Below are positions 44,066 to 56,349 of a stretch of DNA of 64,000 nt, piece by piece. Each line of letters opens with the position of its first letter. Position 1 is the first letter of the stretch. Under the pieces are notes generated by a model that saw only the letters and a list, made by a program, of their open reading frames with translations, ran no database searches and was not told where the DNA came from. The DNA comes from Pogostemon cablin (Eukaryota > Streptophyta > Magnoliopsida > Lamiales > Lamiaceae), in contig CM042955.1 of the NCBI GenBank assembly GCA_023678885.1, forward strand, positions 35,310,088-35,374,087, given 5' to 3'. The position numbers were made by a program, and so were the translations under genes.

Positions 44066-44480
44066 TGGGATAAACATATCCTCATTCATTCTTAAGGGAC
44101 AAATAAAGAAGAGCATAAAAATTACAACATAAGAATTTACGTGGAAAACTCCAAAATCGAAGAAAAATCACGGACCGAGAAAATACCACTATTTAAAAAT
44201 TTTTACAATCACACAAAATTTCTGTCTCACGACCCCAATCCCTACACTCTTACAAATTTTTGACTAATTCACACCTTTCTCCCCATTCTCACAATCGAAA
44301 ATACAAGGAATTTAAGAAGAATTAAACACAAAGATTAAAGTGTATTTGATTGGTGCACTTGACATCAAGTCCAAGGGCCTTCTTATATAGCACCAAGGTT
44401 CCCTCTCCTTTTACTCTTCATCCGATGCGGGACAAAGAAATAAAAGAAATCCTTCTTTTATTCTTGACAAAAAATCAACA
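44066..44480 (-). repeat. 5' LTR of the TRIM-like element
   Basis: Second copy of the direct repeat, adjacent to the primer site. It includes an extra TTGGTGCACTTGACATCAAG-type stretch compared with the other copy, explaining the longer length. Confidence 0.85.
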
Positions 44481-44760
44481 AATCGTTGGGTAGATAACAC
44501 GAATGAGAAAGAGAAACCATACCTTATAAAGGAAAGTTTAATACCTAGAGAGCAATAATTGAATTTTTTTCCCCCTCATACATGTCAATCATGCATATAA
44601 CGTGTGACAATAAGATAATGTACGAAAATAGTACAAAAGATCGTGTGTATGTGGTTTTCTATATTATCATCTTTTTGTCCTTGTAAAATATAATATCCAA
44701 AAGTAAGCAAATTAAGGTAAAGCTTTACACTACTTGTCATTTAATCCCTCTCTTTTGCTC

Positions 44761-44764
<4 letters not shown>

Positions 44765-44839
<75 letters not shown>
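44765..44839. repeat. (TA)n microsatellite
   Basis: About 37 TA units, immediately left of a Helitron 3' end. Confidence 0.95.
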
Positions 44840-44841
<2 letters not shown>

Positions 44842-44843
44842 CA

Positions 44844-45289
44844 CTAGTATGAAACCCGCTTGTTATGCATGATCATTATTTTTTTTTTTTAGTGAAATTA
44901 TGAATTTTAATATAATTAAGTTATCATTTTTTCTATCTTTTGTAATTTTTTTATTTGAAGAATACATTTAAATATTTAAAAGTTTATTAATTTCAATTCT
45001 TTAATTTTATTGAATCAATTATTTACGCTTATAACTTTTAGATTTTCAGTTTTAAACTTATTGAAAAAAGTTAGCAAGTTTTATAAGTTCTTTAAGTCTA
45101 AGTCTAACAATATTAACGTAAAATGCAAAGAGAAGTTTGAATTAAAAAGTTGGTTTGATTTAAAAGCCAAAAAATTAAAAAAAAATGATAAATCAGCAAA
45201 TAATTTCTGTGGGATGGACACGTCATACTGGGAATGTTTTAGAGCTTGACACATCAGCAGAGAAAAACCCTTGTTTAGTTAAGTAGAGA
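44844..45289 (-). mobile_element. Complete short non-autonomous Helitron
   Basis: On the - strand it begins A^TCTCTACTTAACTAAACAA (45289) and ends CGGGTTTCATACTAG^T (44844). That fits the Helitron rules: 5' TC, 3' CTRR, insertion between A and T, no target duplication. 446 bp, no coding. Its 5' part (TTTTTCTCTGCTGATGTGTC) resembles the 5' end of the large Helitron at 59588 (TTTTTCTCGCTGACGCGTC), and the 3' ends match too, so they are one family. The usual 3' hairpin is weak here. Confidence 0.75.
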
Positions 45290-45294
45290 TATCC

Positions 45295-46551
45295 CTATTT
45301 ACTGACATACTTCATTCAATTCTACAATTCTTGTTTTCCTATTCTTTTTTATGGAAGACCACATCAGAATTGCCATCACAGCTATTGAAAGAAGTCATTT
45401 AAATTGATGATTAATTCATTAATTAATCATTAACAACCAATTAACTTCCCCAACAATAACATTTGCGGATTTAATTGAGTGCGTAAATATCGCTAAACAT
45501 TAGGAAAAAATTCTTGCTTCTTTCTTCACAAATGTTTCATTTTGTTGGATTTATTTTTCTTGGCAAAAATTTATTTTTAAAAAAAAGTGTAAAAAAAAAA
45601 GTAAAAGTGAATGTTGTTGTGTGATGGAATGATCGTCCTTTATAAATCATAAATTATATGTGAATCGTCTGCTGGAACAGATGAATTAATAAATTGATTC
45701 ATCATTATAATTTCTAAATATAATCATCTAATTCACTAATGATTTATTGGTATGGCAATTAATATTTCATTTTCGAGTATTTCACAACATTCTCTTCTTT
45801 TTTTCTATTTTGAAGATAAATAAATAAATAATAGATAAAGTATTTGGGAGACGGTTTGAAACGATGCACATTTATATTATCTATTAATTAAATAATAATT
45901 TATATTTAATTTTAACTTTTTAATTATAAGAATTCCCTATTTTTAATTGAATCTACTCAATCAATAAAAACTTTATTTTCTGCAATTAGTCGATGTTACG
46001 GATGTAAATTGTACATAAATTATTATAGATGTAAATGGAGTTGACATGCAAATTAATTTTTGTTCGACTGCCTCTATCGTTGTTCTCCTCCATTGTCTAA
46101 TCTCTGGCTCATAAATATATATACTTTTCATGTTCCGCAGTGATTGAATATCCTCCATAAATCTTAAATATATCTTCATATTACGAGGAAGAAGAAGACA
46201 ATGATAATAAAAATATGTTTATGATTATGTTTTGTACAAATATATTAATTATATGATATTGATGATTTTGTATTAGAGTATGTTGTTTAATATGATAAAG
46301 TAGTCATTCATATTATATTACAATGTTATAGAAAAAGTTATTTTTTTTATATTGATGCATGCCGGTTTATGTTAATGTATTGTGGTGTAAAATATTTATA
46401 TGTATATTAAAAGTATGATTTGTTTTATGTAAGAGTATTTTGATAAATATTATTGAGCGGTGTGCTCTAAACGAAAAAGACATAAGCTAGCATATGGAGT
46501 ACTAGATATACTTTTAAATAACACTTTAATACTATCCTATCCTAATCATAA
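45295..46551. other. AT-rich intergenic DNA
   Basis: No gene seen. The 68-codon - strand frame at 45973-46179 has no recognised motif. Confidence 0.5.
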
Positions 46552-46989
46552 TCATAATATATTAAAAGTGGCTTGTGTCATGGTTAACATTTTTTCCCAT
46601 TTTATCCCTACCTAAATTTCTTTATTACATCTTTAACTTAAATTAATAATAAATAAATTATTTATTTTGCATGCAAGACTATTTGCATTCTTTAGGCCAC
46701 TCAAGTCTTTTGGAGTACCTTAATTAATTACTAATATTAATATGTTACAATGAATTCACAAAACCATTTAATGAGTAATTGATATAAAGAGAAAATCAAA
46801 CATTATAAAATGAAGTGTCCTACGATGGCAATGTAAGTTTTGGAGACGGAGTTCATGAACGAATCCACGACGGCAATGGAAACTTCTCGAATGCTTGGCT
46901 AGATAAGAGGAAAAAAGAAGAAGAGTTGGATGCGACATCGGAGAAAGAGACGACAACGTTTCTTTGAGAGTAGTGATGGTTATGAGTTG
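46552..46989 (+). mobile_element. Helitron 5' segment, copy 1
   Basis: Starts A^TCATAATATATTAAAAGTGG and continues for about 435 bp identical to the start of the Helitron at 48000, with a single substitution noticed (AGATAAGAGG versus AGATGAGAGG). No 3' terminus before the next 5'-like sequence, so it is a truncated copy or a product of duplication. Confidence 0.65.
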
Positions 46990-47499
46990 AAAAGTGCCTT
47001 GAGTAAGTGTTAACATTTTTTCCCATTTTATCCTTACCTATATTTCTTTAATACATTTTTATCCTTCATTTATTACATTACTAATATTCATAATACATAT
47101 ATAATATATTAAAAGTGACATTATTAATTATGATATATTAATGAAATGTCTTTTTATTTTCTATATAATTTATTTCATGGTTAACATTTTTTCAAATTTA
47201 CCCCTATATATTTTTCTTTTTTACATCTATAACACCAACTTATTATCAATAATTTAAACTCTTTATATTCTTGATCTAATATACATTACATTAAACTATT
47301 TGTATTCCTACCTTAATTAATTAGTAATAATTATTAAGTTATATTTGTTTGTGACTTTTTAGTTTTTACATTTAATCACCTCCGAAACATTACATTATAA
47401 ATAGTTGAAGAAAAAGAAGGGAATAATGGCGCAGAAGATCCGGTGTGGAGACCGAGAATGCGAGTGGAATGCCGTGATCAAATGATTAAATTAAATACA

Positions 47500-47578
<79 letters not shown>

Positions 47579-47933
47579 GGTAATGAAATTGCTTAATTAG
47601 TCATGACTTATTATTTCCTGTTATTATTTATCAATTTATCTTCTAATTTTTGTGTTTATATATTGTTGTTATTGTATTTTTTTATTTATTTTTATTATAA
47701 AACTATTGAATTTTAGAAATTTGATATTTGGTTAATTACTTTGTAATAGAAAAGAATATTACTAATTGATAACATATATTGCATAGTTTATTCTAAATAA
47801 TTACTTAATGTTTGTTTTGGTGATTTAGTTATGTAATTGAGTATAATTATACATTGTCATTTCTAAGAGGATATCATGGAGTAAATAAAAATATTAAATT
47901 ATATCAAATAATTGTTAATTGTTAGGTAAAAAA

Positions 47934-47997
<64 letters not shown>

Positions 47998-47999
47998 AA
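46990..47999. repeat. Further diverged Helitron 5' sequences and microsatellites
   Basis: GTTAACATTTTTTCCCATTT recurs at about 47010, and another 5' start-like TATAATATATTAAAAGTGAC lies at 47100. A (AAAT)n run at 47500-47578 and a (TA)n run at 47935-47993 follow; the latter abuts the next Helitron 5' end. No gene. Confidence 0.6.
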
Positions 48000-50271
48000 T
48001 CTTTAATATATTAAAAGTGGCTTGTGTCATGGTTAACATTTTTTCCCATTTTATCCCTACCTAAATTTCTTTATTACATCTTTAACTTAAATTAATAATA
48101 AATAAATTATTTATTTTGCATGCAAGACTATTTGCATTCTTTAGGCCACTCAAGTCTTTTGGAGTACCTTAATTAATTACTAATATTAATATGTTACAAT
48201 GAATTCACAAAACCATTTAATGAGTAATTGATATAAAGAGAAAATCAAACATTATAAAATGAAGTGTCCTACGATGGCAATGTAAGTTTTGGAGACGGAG
48301 TTCATGAACGAATCCACGACGGCAATGGAAACTTCTCGAATGCTTGGCTAGATGAGAGGAAAAAAGAAGAAGAGTTGGATGCGACATCGGAGAAAGAGAC
48401 GACAACGTTTCTTTGAGAGTAGTGATGGTTATGAGTTGTGAGGTTAGATTTTTTTTAGGGCTATCTTCTAAAAAATCGAAACATAAAATTGATTCTGTGT
48501 AAGATTTGTGTATGTATCAACTTAATTTTTTTATATTTTTGGATAGATTAATAGAATGGATAAAATTGAAGGCAACTTGATTTTGTGTTGTCTAATATTT
48601 TCCCATTGGGTTCCTTCAAATATAAAATTCACGTGAACTAATTGCTCGCTCTATGAAGCACAACGATTATCATCGTATAATGTATCATTTCAGGAATGAC
48701 GTCCTTAAAAGTTACATGCGTAACATTTTACCAAGCATCAACCAATAATAAATAGTCTTGCATATATTGAATATAACTGAAAAAGTTATAATTTGTGTTT
48801 AGTACTCAAATAAATAATCAACTATGTATGATTAACTTGAAATTCTTCACTTCTATTATGATCTAGAAGTTTTTTGCATTTTAAGATTTTTTTTCCTGTT
48901 TTTCTAATGATAAATTATTAATATATCACTATATATGAACATTACTTTATATATATCATATCATAATCTTAAAGTTACTAGCTTTGAGAAACATTTTTTT
49001 TTAAATTATTATCTCCACTTATTCCTTTTTATAACATCTTTAACATTCTAGCAAAATATTTAATATTTAAATTATATTAATATTAGATTTATATTAATAA
49101 TGACTCTTCATATTCATAATACTCAAAATAACCACTTTAACATATTATGGTGTATATTCATGCACCTTTTAATCTTTTCACAATAATTTATTTTATGTAA
49201 TCTATGAAAACTCAATTAAACAACTTAAAATTAAATAATTAAGATTAAACTTATTTATTAATCATATTATTCTTTAATTGTATTAAAAATTTTAAATCTT
49301 TATGTTTATAAAATACAAAATAAAGAATATAATTTTTTTATACATCTTGAAAATTCTATATAATTCTTTTAATTCTTCTAGGTGTATAAACTAAATAATT
49401 TTCAAAATTAATAACATTCTTAAAAGTATAAACTAATTTCCACAATTAATGTCATTTAATCATTTAAAGTATTAAAAAAGAAAAAAAATATTAAATACAA
49501 AAAGTCACTAACATTTTTAACTACTTATCACGAATATATTTTATTATGATTAAACAAATTAAAAATTAAAATTTAAAAGTAATCAATAATTTATTATCAA
49601 AATAATCTACAATAATATCACATGAACAATAAATATAAATAATAAAATACTTCACAGAATATCGAGGCAAATATAAAATAAAAAAATACTCTAAACTTTC
49701 ATTTTAAATTTAATTAGTATATTGAAGTGAAGATTTTTATTAAAAAAATTTTTATTAAACTGCGCAATATTATTAAAGATAAAATAAAATAGAAAGGGGA
49801 CAAAGAATAAAGATGTGAGGGGGTTTGGCAATGCCAAAAACGAGCCAAAACAAGTGTCTCAAAATAAAAGCCCTAAAAAGAGCTTTAATAGAAATAGTTA
49901 AAAAAAATTGTAAAAAGATTTAAGAAAAGATGAACGATTAAACTAAAAAATAAAAAATAAAAAAACTTAATATTATCACTGAGGTTTAAGATTAAAGTAG
50001 TATAGAATTAAAAAAACTAATGACAAAAAACAGAAAAAATACATACAACAATTTACTTAATTAATAATTTATCAATTAATGATATATTAAATGAATATTG
50101 TTACACAAAAAATTATTGTATTAAAGTTTTATGTAATTAATAAATAGATGATTTACTTAAATAATTGATTATTATATTGAAAAATAATTTTTGGAAAAAA
50201 AATAAAGAATCGTAAAAAAATTACAAAATATGACGTGTGTGCGACGTGCATCGCACGTCTAAAAAATCTAG
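48000..50271 (+). mobile_element. Non-autonomous Helitron with both termini
   Basis: 5' end A^TCTTTAATATATTAAAAGTG (48000). 3' end: a hairpin GTGCGA-CGTGCA-TCGCAC (50239-50256) followed 15 bases later by CTAG^T at 50268-50271. All Helitron landmarks are present. The 2.27-kb interior is AT-rich and without a Rep-helicase frame. A moderately GC-rich segment (48260-48440) encodes short - strand frames (CRRGFVHELRLQNLHC), perhaps captured DNA. The 3' CTAG is shared with the start of the next Helitron. Confidence 0.75.
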
Positions 50272-50650
50272 TATATTAAAAGAGGCTAGGAGATGTAGAA
50301 CTTTTTTTCCCATAATGTCCTCCCCTTATTTTACTAATTACCTAATTATCCTAATTAATTATTTTAATAATCATTACATATTACATAGTATTGGTTAATT
50401 TATTTAATTTTTTAAGTCTGTTCAACTTCACCCCTTCATATTCTTCTCTTATTAGTTTGATACAACGCAGGGTTCTTCTAAATCCTTTTCATAATAAATC
50501 CAAAACTTGAAACGCCTTCTTCGCATTCCACCAGCTTTAATCCTACGAACGTTCAGAAGAGCTTCGCCCACCAGTCTCGCGTTGCAGATCAGAATAGTCT
50601 ATGCTTCTACTGATACTCCGTTACACTGCAAGATTGCTACTATGGGTGGG
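50267..50650 (+). mobile_element. Helitron 5' part, abutting the previous Helitron
   Basis: A^TCTAGTATATTAAAAGAGGC starts at 50267, overlapping the CTAG of the upstream element by five bases. The following 380 bp include a GC-richer piece (50510-50640) that may be captured gene sequence, then the Athila LTR. No 3' end found in this window. Confidence 0.55.
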
Positions 50651-52374
50651 TGTTTGTTCTTAGTCGCATTTCTTGTAAAAATGTGTAAGAGTAAGAGACT
50701 CTATCGTCGAGTAAACGTGTGACCAAGTACAAAATTTATAATAATGTCGTCCCAAGGAAAAGTAAACTCATGATTGTATCCGGATTTTCCATTGATTTAT
50801 GCTTTGTAAGAATGATAGATTGAAGGTTTGATTGTTTAAGCTACTAATTATTGTTCTACTCAATTAACTAAGAATTTGAACTAACAAAGTAATGATTCAA
50901 ACAACACACAAATGATGATTGGAATGGAAGTAGAATTCACTTGAGAAGAGAGCAATGCTAATCATAATCATGGTTAAGACTCTAGCTAGATATGTATAAC
51001 TTTTGATGGTGAATTTCATTAATTTGTGGACTAAAAGCAATCACGATTTTACCCCTAATCCCTATAGCCAAGGCAATTAGGTTCTCGACTCTTTTACAAG
51101 CCTAAATCTCCTAAGATTGATCTTAATCTCAATTCCCTTTAGGTACTATGATCATAAGTTGGTTCTTTTCACTCAATTTCTTAAGTGTCCATCTATGAAT
51201 GTTCTAAGCATAAGAAGGGTATGACTTACCTCCCCTCACACTAACATGCATGCACATTTTAATATATAATTCAATTAAACATCTACTCATAATATTGGAA
51301 TGATCATCCTAATACTATGAATAGAAAATCTAATCACACAAGTATTGAAATGAAACATGATTCATATATCATAAAAGAAAATCCACAATTTAACTACATT
51401 CACTTCTCAAGTTCTACACATCTAGCTTTCATCTCAATCATTCATATGATTAGTCCTACTATAGGATTAGCCACTACACATTGTGTTTAGATCAATACAA
51501 ATCAAGCTTTGCTCCATTTGAGTCAAAATAAGAAGAAAATCAACAAATGAAAAGTAGATTGGCTTCTCTTTCATGGAGAAACCTTCCTTCTCTTCAATAT
51601 GCTAACTCCTTCAATCCTTGATGCTTTCCTCTTCTCAAAATAGTGGATGAATGGATTGGGTGATGGATTTATGGATTGATTGTGGAGATCAAATGGAAAT
51701 TGGATGGATCTAGTGTGAGAAAATGTGGTGTGGAGTGTGTGTAACTGCTCTGAAAATGATCTCTCCTTTCAAATTTCGTACAAGTCACCCTTTTATATCA
51801 CTAATGGACCTTCTAGAAGCTTCTGGAACATTCTGAAAATTGCACAGGTTTTTGTACCTACACGGCCCGTGCAGCAGCGCACGGCCCGTGTAGGGCACAC
51901 CTACTTCGGCGTGTTGTGCGTGCCTCCGGACACGGCTCGAGCTGCACTACACGGCCTCAGTCATGGGCGTGTAGCATTTTCTGACGACAATACACGGCTT
52001 CTTCTTACAGGGCCGTGTTCCACACACGGGGCGTACAGCAATGCACGGCCCGTGCACCAGCACACGGGCTTCCTCCTGGGCGAGCAGCGATTTCTGATGA
52101 CAATACATGGCCACTTGTTATAGGGCCGTATTCTGCACACGGCCCGTGAACAAGTATGCATTGTTCCTCCATCTCCGTTTCGCTCCCGACTCTATTTTTA
52201 TCCATTTCTTAACATGTTTTACACATATTTAAGCTCATTTACATAATTCTATCAATTCATACCACATTTCTCAAAACAACAATAACTCCACCAAAAATCA
52301 CACAAATATGGATAAAAACATCTGAAAATCCACAAACAAATAAACTAAAATCTAGGTGAAAATGACAACGATCA
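50651..52374 (-). repeat. 3' LTR of the Athila element
   Basis: About 1.7 kb. The right edge is set by the polypurine tract followed by TGATCG on the - strand; the left edge, ending ...CAAACA, is tentative. Contains a TATA box TGATATAAAAGGGTG (51800-51786, - strand) and, upstream of it, a GC-rich module (51860-52160) packed with CACGGCCCGTG and CAGGGCCGTG motifs. Confidence 0.65.
51860..52160. repeat. CACGGCCCGTG module, LTR copy
   Basis: About 300 GC-rich bases in AT-rich surroundings. The near-palindromic CACGGCCCGTG recurs in four or five copies and related CACGGCT/AGGGCCGTG forms fill the rest, with a rough 90-bp periodicity. Placed just upstream of the TATA box, so it is probably a U3 regulatory array. 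Confidence 0.75.
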
Positions 52375-52390
52375 ACCTCCCAAACTTAAA
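52375..52390 (-). promoter_or_regulatory. Polypurine tract of the Athila element
   Basis: TTTAAGTTTGGGAGGT on the - strand, directly before the LTR. AAGTTTGGGGGAGG-type tracts are typical of plant gypsy elements. Two more matches (AAGTTTGGGGGGAGG at about 57075-57058, AAGTTTGGGGAGAGAG at about 56912-56898) lie upstream. Confidence 0.7.
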
Positions 52391-53996
52391 GTATTGTTCG
52401 TCCTCGAACAATGAAAAATGATAAACAAGAGGAGTAATTTTCACCTAGAAAAATAACTAACGAACATAAACCACAACGCATCACAAGTAATAAGGACTAC
52501 AAAATTACATTAAGTATCCCTACATCATCAAACTTATAACATGAAAGATTAACAAGTTCAATCCTAAGAATGACAAAAGAGTAATCAAACCCCTTTCAAT
52601 CTAAGCCTCTCATAGGATATCAAATTCACTCAACACTCTATAGAGTAGGGTTTTGAACATCACTCATCAATCGGTTAGAACCGACTCACCATAGGCTTAC
52701 TCATGGACTATGTCACAAGCCACTCTAGTTTCAATAAGTGATCAAAAAGGTCTTTATCTTAGGATGTAATGTTTAGGCTCTTTGTTAAGGTAAGGAACTT
52801 TAGATAATAATGACTATTCAAGTGTGGATAATCGAAGAGATGATTCTTTTCTCCATCTCCCTCACTTTCAAGCTTCCTTTGTTTTCTCCTTTAATCACAA
52901 GCACTAATCATGATCATTCCTTGGATTTCTTAAGCTTCTTTTAATTTGCATGCTTCTTTTCTTTCGACTTTTGAATTTTTTGAGCATATTTTTGTTGATT
53001 TTGCCCATTTTTCTCGATTTGAGGTTGCATGTTCATTTTGCGTTAGCCCTTTTCATCCTTCTTTTGCTTGTTTACCATTTCCTTTCTTCTCTAGCACAAT
53101 TCTCACATCAAACCTTGCAAATCATCGTCTCCTCAATCACCCACACATAGGTTATATATATAAGGCTCAAGTGGGTTTTAAAGACTTGTATTGTGCTCAA
53201 ATTACAAAGAAAAAGGCTCATAGACTCAAAGTGGCTTACTAGAGATCATGTTTTTGGTAAGGAATTTTATGGCTATGACTTCATTTAACAAGGATGGCCT
53301 AAGATCATTTCACAAATCTCAACCATTTGGGCTTCGTTCCTATAGTCCATGAGCAAGTTCTAGTTTGTCTAAGTACAACCGGTCCTCTCATCAAGAATTA
53401 ACCATGGAGGCACGGTTGAGGCTCAATTCTCACAAGCTTTTGCTTGGACCAAAAGAAACATAATTACCCTTCATACTTCTCAAAATTGAATAAATTAAGT
53501 AGTTCATATTATAATTTCAACAAGTAGAAATCATTAACATACTTGTCATCACTCATCACAAATAATGCATCATAGCTCACATTCAAAATGCTCAACACCT
53601 TCCCAAGAACAATACCACCAAACCATCCCTATAAGAATAAAATTTCACAAACAAAACACAATAATCAAAGACTCACCAAACAACATAACAAGCACATAAC
53701 ATGCATGAACAAAATCATCCATCTCAAAATATCAAACACATCAATTCACATCCATAACAATTAAGATCAAATTCCCATCACATCCAAATAATAAAAATCA
53801 AACTAAAATACCAAAATAACAAAAAGTAAATCGTATAAAACTAAAATAAAATCCCAAAGTAAAGGAAATCTCCCAAAAACAAACAATTTAAGTACAATCC
53901 AATCTACCAAATCAAATCAAATTCAAGAATCCTTCAAAAAGTCTAATCATAGCTAAGATGAATGAATGGAAGTACCTAGCACTCAAAGTACTCCAT
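52391..53996. other. Athila 3' untranslated region
   Basis: No gene. AT-rich, with A/C-rich runs at 53480-53990. The 98- and 66-codon + strand frames near 52946-53242 are Phe/Ser/His-rich low-complexity and antisense to the element. Confidence 0.5.
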
Positions 53997-55539
53997 TCAT
54001 GGCTCTGGAGGTGGAGGTGGATGATAGGCATTGCATGGAATGTATGCACGAGGAGATCCGGGGAACTGGAAGTTGAACATCATCGTCATCATCTCCTCTA
54101 TGTTGTTGGAGTGCACCTGTGACCGCTCCTCGTAACATTCCCTCCGATGTTGTCGAGCTCTTAACTCCTGAATGTGCACTCCATGCTCCTGCTGGACCTC
54201 TCGAATCTCCCTTATTTGTGCTCCATATTTCTGCTGCACATGCCTCATATCTCTCACCTCATCCATCATATAGTTCAATCGATCATTACCCTGTTTTGGG
54301 CCCATTGGTGGCTGATGCTCTTCTTTCTCGAACTGTGGCGGATCAGGGCCTTGCTCCTCAAACTCCACCTGCTCCGGTGGTGCATCCTGCTCATCTCCTT
54401 CCATAGGCACTGGCTCCGCTCTCAAATTAGCTAGCTCAAGGTTCTCTTCAACTCTCATCTGTCTGAGAATCTCTTCCACTTCATCTCTATTCTTTCTGTA
54501 AAAAGCTCTTACAACCCTTGAGTGGTTAACACTAGCCATTGTCAAATTGGCATACTTTCTTTGAGTGTAAACTGTAGTGAGCTCTGGAGCTAGTAAAGGA
54601 AATGGTGCTCCCTTCTCTTGCCTCAAACAGTATTGATTCCCAGCCACAGACAAGAACTTCATCCTCATCAACTGCTAATAATTCAAGCCATCACTAACCA
54701 TCCTATTCTCCATTCCAGCAAGGTTAATTCCCAACCCTTGAGCGATCATGGTGATCATGTCTCCTAACATCAAACCCTGAGATGATTGTCTCTTGGTGTC
54801 TCGCTCTGCATGTTGCACAAAATGTGGCTATAACGTTCAACAGTCGCTCATTGTAGATGCAGAACATGATATACAACTGTTTTTCTCCTATTGCTCCACC
54901 CTCGAATCTTCCTAAGATGGTGTTAGAAACAATCTTCTCTAGGTATCTCATCACTGGGTTTTGGATTGCAGTTCCCTTTGAAGCACTGGGAACATAACCT
55001 GCTTGTTCCATCCCATCATTCACTAAGGTCTTCCACTATTCTTGTTGATTGAAACCACCTCCTTCATAGAAACTCTGGTGGTTTTCACATGGTGGGCATC
55101 CAAAGCACTCGTTCAACACAGGTAGTGGAATCTTTTCTCTCAACACATTATCCAGCTGAAATATCACCCAAATAGGGAAACCATTTCGATCCTTCTTCAC
55201 TCGCAACATGCTCATAAACTCAGCAGTTAGATGGTAATAAGTAGGTGGCCTTTTGTCAAAGAAAGCCTTCAGGTGTGCAAATCTGAATAGCTTCCTCAAA
55301 TCCTCCTCGATTCCTAACCCTCTCATCATTTCTGTGTCTTGGAATCGAGTTGGTTTGATCTTCGGAGCTAACGTTTACCACCGGAGCACATATTTACCCC
55401 AATAATCTTCAAACTCCACAACAAAATAATCCGGATGGACCCCATCTTTCATCAATTTTACATCAAGATTAGCCAACTCCCTTGGATCGGTAATGACTAT
55501 GAAGTCTTCATTTCTTGGTTTAAATCTCCTCTCAGCCAT
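53997..55539 (-). pseudogene. Athila downstream ORF (ORF-1 / env-like position)
   Basis: Starts MAERRFKPRNEDFIVI directly after a splice-acceptor-like TTGTATTGTAG. A stop at 55375-55377 interrupts, then the same frame continues with KIKPTRFQDTEMMRGLGIEE and TYYHLTAEFMSML, a pattern I associate with the plant ATHILA ORF-1 family. Another stop at 55036-55038, a frameshift near 54830, and a stop before 54671 follow. The last 224 codons are Glu-rich with coiled-coil potential (DEVRDMRHVQQKYGAQIREI) and end in a Pro-rich tail (HPPPPPEP). Its place between integrase and 3' LTR is where Athila elements carry their extra gene. Function unknown. Confidence 0.65.
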
Positions 55540-56266
55540 CTACAATACAACAATGCTCAAGTTATATTAAACTTCATCAATGAGAATGTTAATGAATTAG
55601 GTTAAATTGCACTCTAGTCATTCAACTTAAGTATAAAATATACTATGCATCAACATCACTTATTCACATCATTAAAACTTCAAACTTAATCACAATATGC
55701 ACTTCATCATCATTCATCTCAACTAACCATGATTCATATCTCAATTTCTAAGCATTCTTACACACATGAATTCCAAATTACACCATCACCAAGCATCATT
55801 CACATGTGATCTTCAAATTCAAATAAAATTCTCTCTTAGACATTTCATCGAACACTTGGCATGCACAATGTTTCACCATAATTTCAAAATATAATTCACA
55901 TAGCCTCATGCCCAAATCCTCAATATCTAAGTCTAATGATTCACAATTAAGCATTATACTCATGTGATAATTCAATTAGCACAACACATATAATCAATTT
56001 CATCATTCTCACGCAATCCCCTAATTCACTTCTCATGAACCCTAACTTCAACCTTTATTCAAAAATCAAATTGAAACATGTATGATAATCAATCAATAAT
56101 TCATGCAAAATTCACACTATCGCAAAGCCCATGTACCAATTCAATCAATTTCTATCAAAACTTGAAGATTATAGTTCAAAGAAGTCACACCTTTCAAACT
56201 TAGATGTGAAAAGTGCTTTTGATATGCAAAATTGAAGAACCTTACTCTCAATCCCTCAACACTCAC
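55540..56266 (-). other. Predicted 727-nt intron upstream of the Athila ORF
   Basis: A strong donor AACGAAG|GTGAGTG (intron from 56266) and an acceptor TTGTATTGTAG|ATGG (ends 55540) frame the ORF start exactly. It would place a short leader exon upstream. Inference from splice-site quality and position only. Confidence 0.5.
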
Positions 56267-56349
56267 CTTCGTTGTCGATTAATGCCCTAAGAAGAAGAAT
56301 TCGGTGTGAAGGGAGTGTGTACGGAAGGATGGAAGTATGTGGAATGAGT

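Larger units (their letters stand above)
42489..44480 (-). mobile_element. TRIM/LARD-like LTR retrotransposon, non-coding
   Basis: Two direct repeats of 406 and 415 bp (42489-42894; 44066-44480), bounded TG...CA, flank about 1.17 kb with no reading frame of note. The - strand primer site TGGTATCAGAGCCCG (44060-44046) matches initiator tRNA-Met. The left internal edge has CAAGTTGGAGAT as polypurine tract on the - strand. So transcription runs leftward and the right repeat is the 5' LTR. The short length and lack of Gag/Pol make it a parasite of autonomous copia elements. LTR copies differ visibly (several percent), so it is old. Target duplication unclear (possibly AATCG). Confidence 0.82.

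Noticed and set aside
46768..48405. Paired - strand ORFs of 82 and 62 codons
   Set aside because: The same sequence seen twice because the Helitron 5' segment is duplicated; no recognised domain, so kept only as possible captured DNA within the Helitron entries.
50507..50722. 71-codon + strand ORF
   Set aside because: Crosses the probable junction between a Helitron segment and the Athila LTR, so it cannot be an ancestral gene as a unit.
54119..54434. + strand ORFs of 95 and 86 codons
   Set aside because: Antisense shadows of the Athila downstream ORF, which has the family motifs and Pro-rich tail on the - strand.
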